Below are positions 61,268 through 64,000 of a DNA stretch of 64,000 nucleotides, in pieces. Under the pieces are notes generated by a model, which was given only the letters and a program-made list of their open reading frames with translations, made no database searches and was not told the origin of the DNA. The position numbers and the translations under genes are program-made. Position 1 is the first letter of the stretch. Every line of letters begins with the position of its first letter. This stretch comes from Saccharospirillum sp043196875 (GTDB taxonomy: Bacteria; Pseudomonadota; Gammaproteobacteria; Pseudomonadales; Natronospirillaceae): positions 868,001 through 932,000 of the forward strand of contig NZ_JBEBMX010000001.1 of the NCBI RefSeq assembly GCF_043196875.1, written 5' to 3'.

Positions 61268-62056
61268 ATGGCAAAACAATCCATTGCGTCGCGTTCCAGC
61301 CAGAGTTGGGATGGTGTCGCTGATTGGTACGCAGGCTGGTCTGGCCCGCGTGGCAGTATCCACCATCGTAAGCTGGCCATTCCGGCTGTATTGCAGGCTG
61401 TTGATGGGCAGGCCGGTGAACGCTTGCTGGATCTGGGCTGCGGTCCGGGTGCACTGGCCGAACATGCCAGTCGGCTGGGCCTGAGTTATACCGGTGTGGA
61501 TCTCAGCGGCAAATTGATTAGTCGTGCGCGCAAACACCATGCTGGCGCCGGCCGTCGTTTCATCGTTGCTAATGTGACCGATCCGGCGTTGCCCGCACGC
61601 CTGGGAGACACAAGCTTTGATGCGGCGGTATTTATGCTCAGTGTGCAGGACATCAATCCGCTGCAACCGGCCATCGATAACGCGGCCATCTTGCTGCGCC
61701 CCGGTGGTCGGTTAGTGATGTTGATGACGCATCCGTGTTTTCGCATTCCACGCCAAAGTGGCTGGGGCTGGGATGGCGGTCGTCAATTGCAGTACCGGCG
61801 GATCGACACTTATCTGTCGCCACTGAACATACCGATGCAACGACACCAGAGCGGCCAGGGCACCACGCGCAGCTATCACCGACCACTGAGCCACTATGTC
61901 AGTGCTTTGGTGAGTAGCGGCTTTCTGGTGGATCAATTGGTGGAAATCCCCATGCTGGAAGCGCTGCAGCCGAGCCAGAAACTGAGCCGTGCTGAACGTC
62001 GTGCAGCACAGGAAATTCCGTTGTTTCTATTGCTGCGTGCACAGAAAGTGAACTGA
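61268..62056 (+). CDS. Class I SAM-dependent methyltransferase
   Basis: A 262-residue methyltransferase. Motif I is LLDLGCGPGALAEHA near residue 54, the acidic end of strand 2 is TGVDLSGKLI near 76, and motif IV-like DAAVFMLSVQDI near 120. The C-terminal part contains PLSHYVSALVSSGFLVDQLVEIPM, as in many type-11 methyltransferases. The substrate is not known. ATG 61268 gives the usual N-terminus for the family; an upstream GTG at 61232 is possible. Confidence 0.88.
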   Translation: MAKQSIASRSSQSWDGVADWYAGWSGPRGSIHHRKLAIPAVLQAVDGQAGERLLDLGCGPGALAEHASRLGLSYTGVDLSGKLISRARKHHAGAGRRFIVANVTDPALPARLGDTSFDAAVFMLSVQDINPLQPAIDNAAILLRPGGRLVMLMTHPCFRIPRQSGWGWDGGRQLQYRRIDTYLSPLNIPMQRHQSGQGTTRSYHRPLSHYVSALVSSGFLVDQLVEIPMLEALQPSQKLSRAERRAAQEIPLFLLLRAQKVN

Positions 62057-62152
62057 GCCTTGGGCCGGGTTCTACAGCTCATGTCGTCCCCGGCCCTTCA
62101 TGCCATAATGGCCGCTTTTCAGCCGCCGCTGTTCTGATTAACGGAAACCCAG

Positions 62153-62971
62153 ATGCCCGAATTACCCGAAGTCGAAACCACACGACGCGGTGTTGAACCT
62201 CATATTTTGAATCGGCGCGTTATGCGCCTGACCGTGCGCGACGGTCGTCTGCGCTGGCCGGTGACGCCGGAAATGCCGGCGCAGCTTCAGGACCAAAAAA
62301 TTCTCGGCACCGAGCGGCGCTCCAAATACTTGCTGATCCAACTCGAACGCGGCGTGCTGATCATTCATCTGGGCATGTCGGGCAGCCTGCGCGTCTTGCT
62401 CGATGATCCGACGCCGGGCAAGCACGATCATCTCGATCTGGAACTCGATAATGGCGTGCGACTGCGTTACAACGATCCGCGCCGTTTCGGTGCCTGGCTC
62501 TATACCGAAGCGCCGATCAACAGCCATGAATTGATTGCACACCTAGGCCCGGAACCGCTCAGCGATGCGTTCAGCGCTGACTATTTATTCAAGCTCAGCC
62601 GCAAGCGCAAAACCAAGATCAAAACCTTCCTGATGGACGCGCGAGTCGTTGTCGGTGTTGGGAATATTTATGCCAACGAAGCGCTGTTTATGGCCGGTGT
62701 TTATCCCCATAAACAAACCGGACGAATCACTAAGGCAGAGTGCGAGCGCTTGGTTGATACCATCAAGCAGGTGCTGGCGTTGGCGATCAGCCAGGGCGGT
62801 ACGACCTTGCGCGATTTTGTCGGCGGTGATGGCAAGCCAGGCTATTTTGCCCAGTCGCTGAATGTCTATGGCCGTGCTGGTTTGCCGTGTAAGCGCTGCG
62901 CAACGCTGATCAAAGAAATGCGCACCAATAACCGCAGCACCTGCTATTGCCCGAACTGTCAGCCGCGTTAA
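62153..62971 (+). CDS. mutM: Formamidopyrimidine-DNA glycosylase
   Basis: Bifunctional glycosylase/AP lyase that removes 8-oxoguanine and FapyG. The 272-residue protein starts PELPEVETTRRG (catalytic Pro2 after Met removal, Glu3), has the helix-two-turn-helix VVGVGNIYANEALFMAG near 165-181, and ends in the zinc finger CKRCATLIKEMRTNNRSTCYCPNCQ. The gene is complete; pdxH follows 19 bases later. Confidence 0.97.
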   Translation: MPELPEVETTRRGVEPHILNRRVMRLTVRDGRLRWPVTPEMPAQLQDQKILGTERRSKYLLIQLERGVLIIHLGMSGSLRVLLDDPTPGKHDHLDLELDNGVRLRYNDPRRFGAWLYTEAPINSHELIAHLGPEPLSDAFSADYLFKLSRKRKTKIKTFLMDARVVVGVGNIYANEALFMAGVYPHKQTGRITKAECERLVDTIKQVLALAISQGGTTLRDFVGGDGKPGYFAQSLNVYGRAGLPCKRCATLIKEMRTNNRSTCYCPNCQPR

Positions 62972-62990
62972 CGCAACCAGGAGAGACCGC

Positions 62991-63632
62991 ATGAAACTCG
63001 ATGATATTCGCCGTGATTACCTCAAGGGTGGGCTGAACCGTGTGGATTTGCATGCTGATCCCATCGTGCAATTCGAAACCTGGTTGCAACAGGCAGTCGA
63101 TGCACAACTGAGCGCTGATCCGACGGCGATGACGCTGGCCACGGTCGATGCTAATGGTCAGCCGAGCCAGCGAGTGGTGTTGCTGAAAGCGCTCGATGAA
63201 CGCGGCTTTGTGTTCTACACCAATTACGACAGCCATAAAGGCCGCGATATCGCCGCCAATGCCAAGGTCAGTTTGCACTTCGGCTGGCTGGCGCTGGAGC
63301 GTCAGGTGGTGGTCTATGGCAACGCCCAACGCATCGACGAGCAGGCCTCGGCGGAGTACTTCCATTCCCGGCCGCGCGCCAGCCAGATTGGTGCCTGGAC
63401 CAGCCAGCAGAGTCAGCCGATTGCCTCACGTGACGATTTGGATGCGGCTTTTGCTGCAACCGAAGCGCGTTTTGCCGACCACGAAGAAATTCCGTTGCCG
63501 CCGTTTTGGGGCGGCATCGCTGTGGAACCGCAGCAGATTGAATTCTGGCAGGGTCGCGGTGGACGCTTGCACGATCGGTTTATCTATCGACGTGAAGGAT
63601 CTCAGTGGCAGGTTGAACGGTTGCAGCCGTAA
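62991..63632 (+). CDS. pdxH: Pyridoxamine 5'-phosphate oxidase
   Basis: FMN enzyme that makes pyridoxal 5'-phosphate, 213 residues. It shows AMTLATVDANGQPSQRVVLLKALDERGFVFYTNYDSHKG near residues 45-83, the middle ERQVVVYGNAQRI and the C-terminal WGGIAVEPQQIEFWQGRGGRLHDR signature with the catalytic Arg and His. GGAGAG lies before the ATG. It is a likely cotranscript with mutM. Confidence 0.97.
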   Translation: MKLDDIRRDYLKGGLNRVDLHADPIVQFETWLQQAVDAQLSADPTAMTLATVDANGQPSQRVVLLKALDERGFVFYTNYDSHKGRDIAANAKVSLHFGWLALERQVVVYGNAQRIDEQASAEYFHSRPRASQIGAWTSQQSQPIASRDDLDAAFAATEARFADHEEIPLPPFWGGIAVEPQQIEFWQGRGGRLHDRFIYRREGSQWQVERLQP

Positions 63633-63668
63633 CTCAGTAACAACCCAATGCCTAGTAATGAGCAGTCG

Positions 63669-63764
63669 CCGGGGCAGGTTCTGAGTGGGCGTCGATCCAC
63701 AGGGATGTGGATCGCCGAGCTTACAGGGACGTACTTGCAGCGTCCCACTCAGAACCTGCCCCGG
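63669..63764. repeat. Nested inverted-repeat element (21-bp arms with two inner hairpins)
   Basis: A perfect 21-bp inverted repeat (63669-63689 and 63744-63764) encloses two further hairpins: CGATCCAC-AGGGAT-GTGGATCG at 63693-63714 and GGGACG-TACTTGCAG-CGTCCC at 63726-63746, the latter overlapping the right outer arm by three bases. The whole could fold as a branched RNA or a cruciform. It lies between convergent pdxH and an oxidoreductase gene. It resembles dispersed intergenic repeats of marine gammaproteobacteria as I remember them; only one copy is in this window. Confidence 0.8.
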
Positions 63765-63799
63765 TGGCTGCGGAACAAACCACGAACCGAATTGTTCCT

Positions 63800-64000
63800 T
63801 TAAAACGCCGGGCTCAGTTCAACCTTTGAACCATCACTAAACCGATCAAAGCGGAAACGGCTGAGATCGTGGCCGACCGGCTGCTCGGCTACCAGATCGG
63901 CAATCACCCTGCCCATACCGGGCCCAATACCAAAACCGTGACCACTCATGCCGGTGGCGATTACCAAACCACGGCAACTCGGTACCCGATCCAGTATCGG
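63800..64000 (-). CDS. FAD-dependent oxidoreductase of the DAO family, C-terminal end (partial)
   Basis: The last 66 codons, entering from the right edge on the minus strand: LVIATGMSGHGFGIGPGMGRVIADLVAEQ then the tail and TAA at 63800-63802. The GMSGHGFGIGPGMG segment is the conserved C-terminal FAD-binding piece of DadA/glycine-oxidase-type amine oxidases. The substrate cannot be told from this end. Confidence 0.85.
   Translation of the reverse strand, partial: PILDRVPSCRGLVIATGMSGHGFGIGPGMGRVIADLVAEQPVGHDLSRFRFDRFSDGSKVELSPAF

Overview
The window is about 55-60% GC chromosomal DNA, densely coded, from a gammaproteobacterium. It starts at the replication-origin gene cluster: the last 12 codons of dnaN, then recF and gyrB. 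Three copies of the ParB site parS lie in the first 4.1 kb. An aa3-type cytochrome oxidase locus, the dgcP-like / endonuclease-phosphatase / dsbA / cytochrome c4 / engB gene order familiar from Pseudomonas, a tripartite tricarboxylate transporter, and a TonB receptor with a Fur-box-like site all point to an aerobic heterotroph, probably a marine or saline relative of Pseudomonas, Marinobacter and Saccharospirillum. The family-level placement is inference from gene content and memory, not a search.

Layout. 1-4.6 kb: dnaN end, recF, gyrB, an alkyltransferase-like DNA repair protein and a peroxiredoxin. 4.7-8.5 kb: a membrane hybrid histidine kinase facing a diguanylate cyclase. 8.6-11.7 kb: endonuclease/exonuclease/phosphatase, DsbA, cytochrome c4, EngB. 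11.8-15.8 kb: zinc-ribbon YheV-like protein, purE-purK, an unknown protein and a MATE transporter. 16.1-24.0 kb: coxB-coxA-coxC, a small DUF2909-type membrane protein on the other strand, then surf1, a membrane protein, ctaA, ctaB and sco, which together build and assemble the heme-copper oxidase. 24.0-32.3 kb: DUF418 membrane protein with a BtuF-like binding protein, proline iminopeptidase, Dtd, a TPR-GAF-GGDEF cyclase, a glutamine amidotransferase-like protein, and the divergent hdfR/maoP pair. 32.4-34.4 kb: OmpA-like lipoprotein, Lrp-family regulator, tRNA-Pro(CGG) with a duplicated 3' end, DUF3301 protein. 34.5-42.5 kb: TonB receptor, CitA/CitB-like two-component system, TctCBA transporter and Bfd. 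43.4-49.1 kb: a beta-mannoside utilisation operon (beta-mannosidase, LacI regulator, fructokinase, AGE-family isomerase). 49.2-57.9 kb: AhpD-like protein with a divergent AraC regulator, a Spy/CpxP-like protein with a BaeSR-like system, ChrA, CpdB, and a protein with two helix-turn-helix-like segments. 57.9-64 kb: dut, coaBC, radC, rpmB, rpmG, a methyltransferase, mutM, pdxH, a nested inverted-repeat element, and the 3' end of an FAD-dependent oxidoreductase.

Most of the window is core metabolism. The parts that reward a second look are the three parS sites, the tRNA-Pro 3'-end scar, the 96-bp nested palindrome at 63669-63764, the mannose-isomerase route with a 28-bp near-perfect palindrome just upstream of its first gene, the inverted repeat before tctC, the unusual CIHC active site of DsbA, the unrecognised double-HTH protein, and the lack of a cox11 gene in the oxidase operon. 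I found no CRISPR array, prophage, transposase or rRNA gene, and nothing that I can call a wholly new defence or mobile system.
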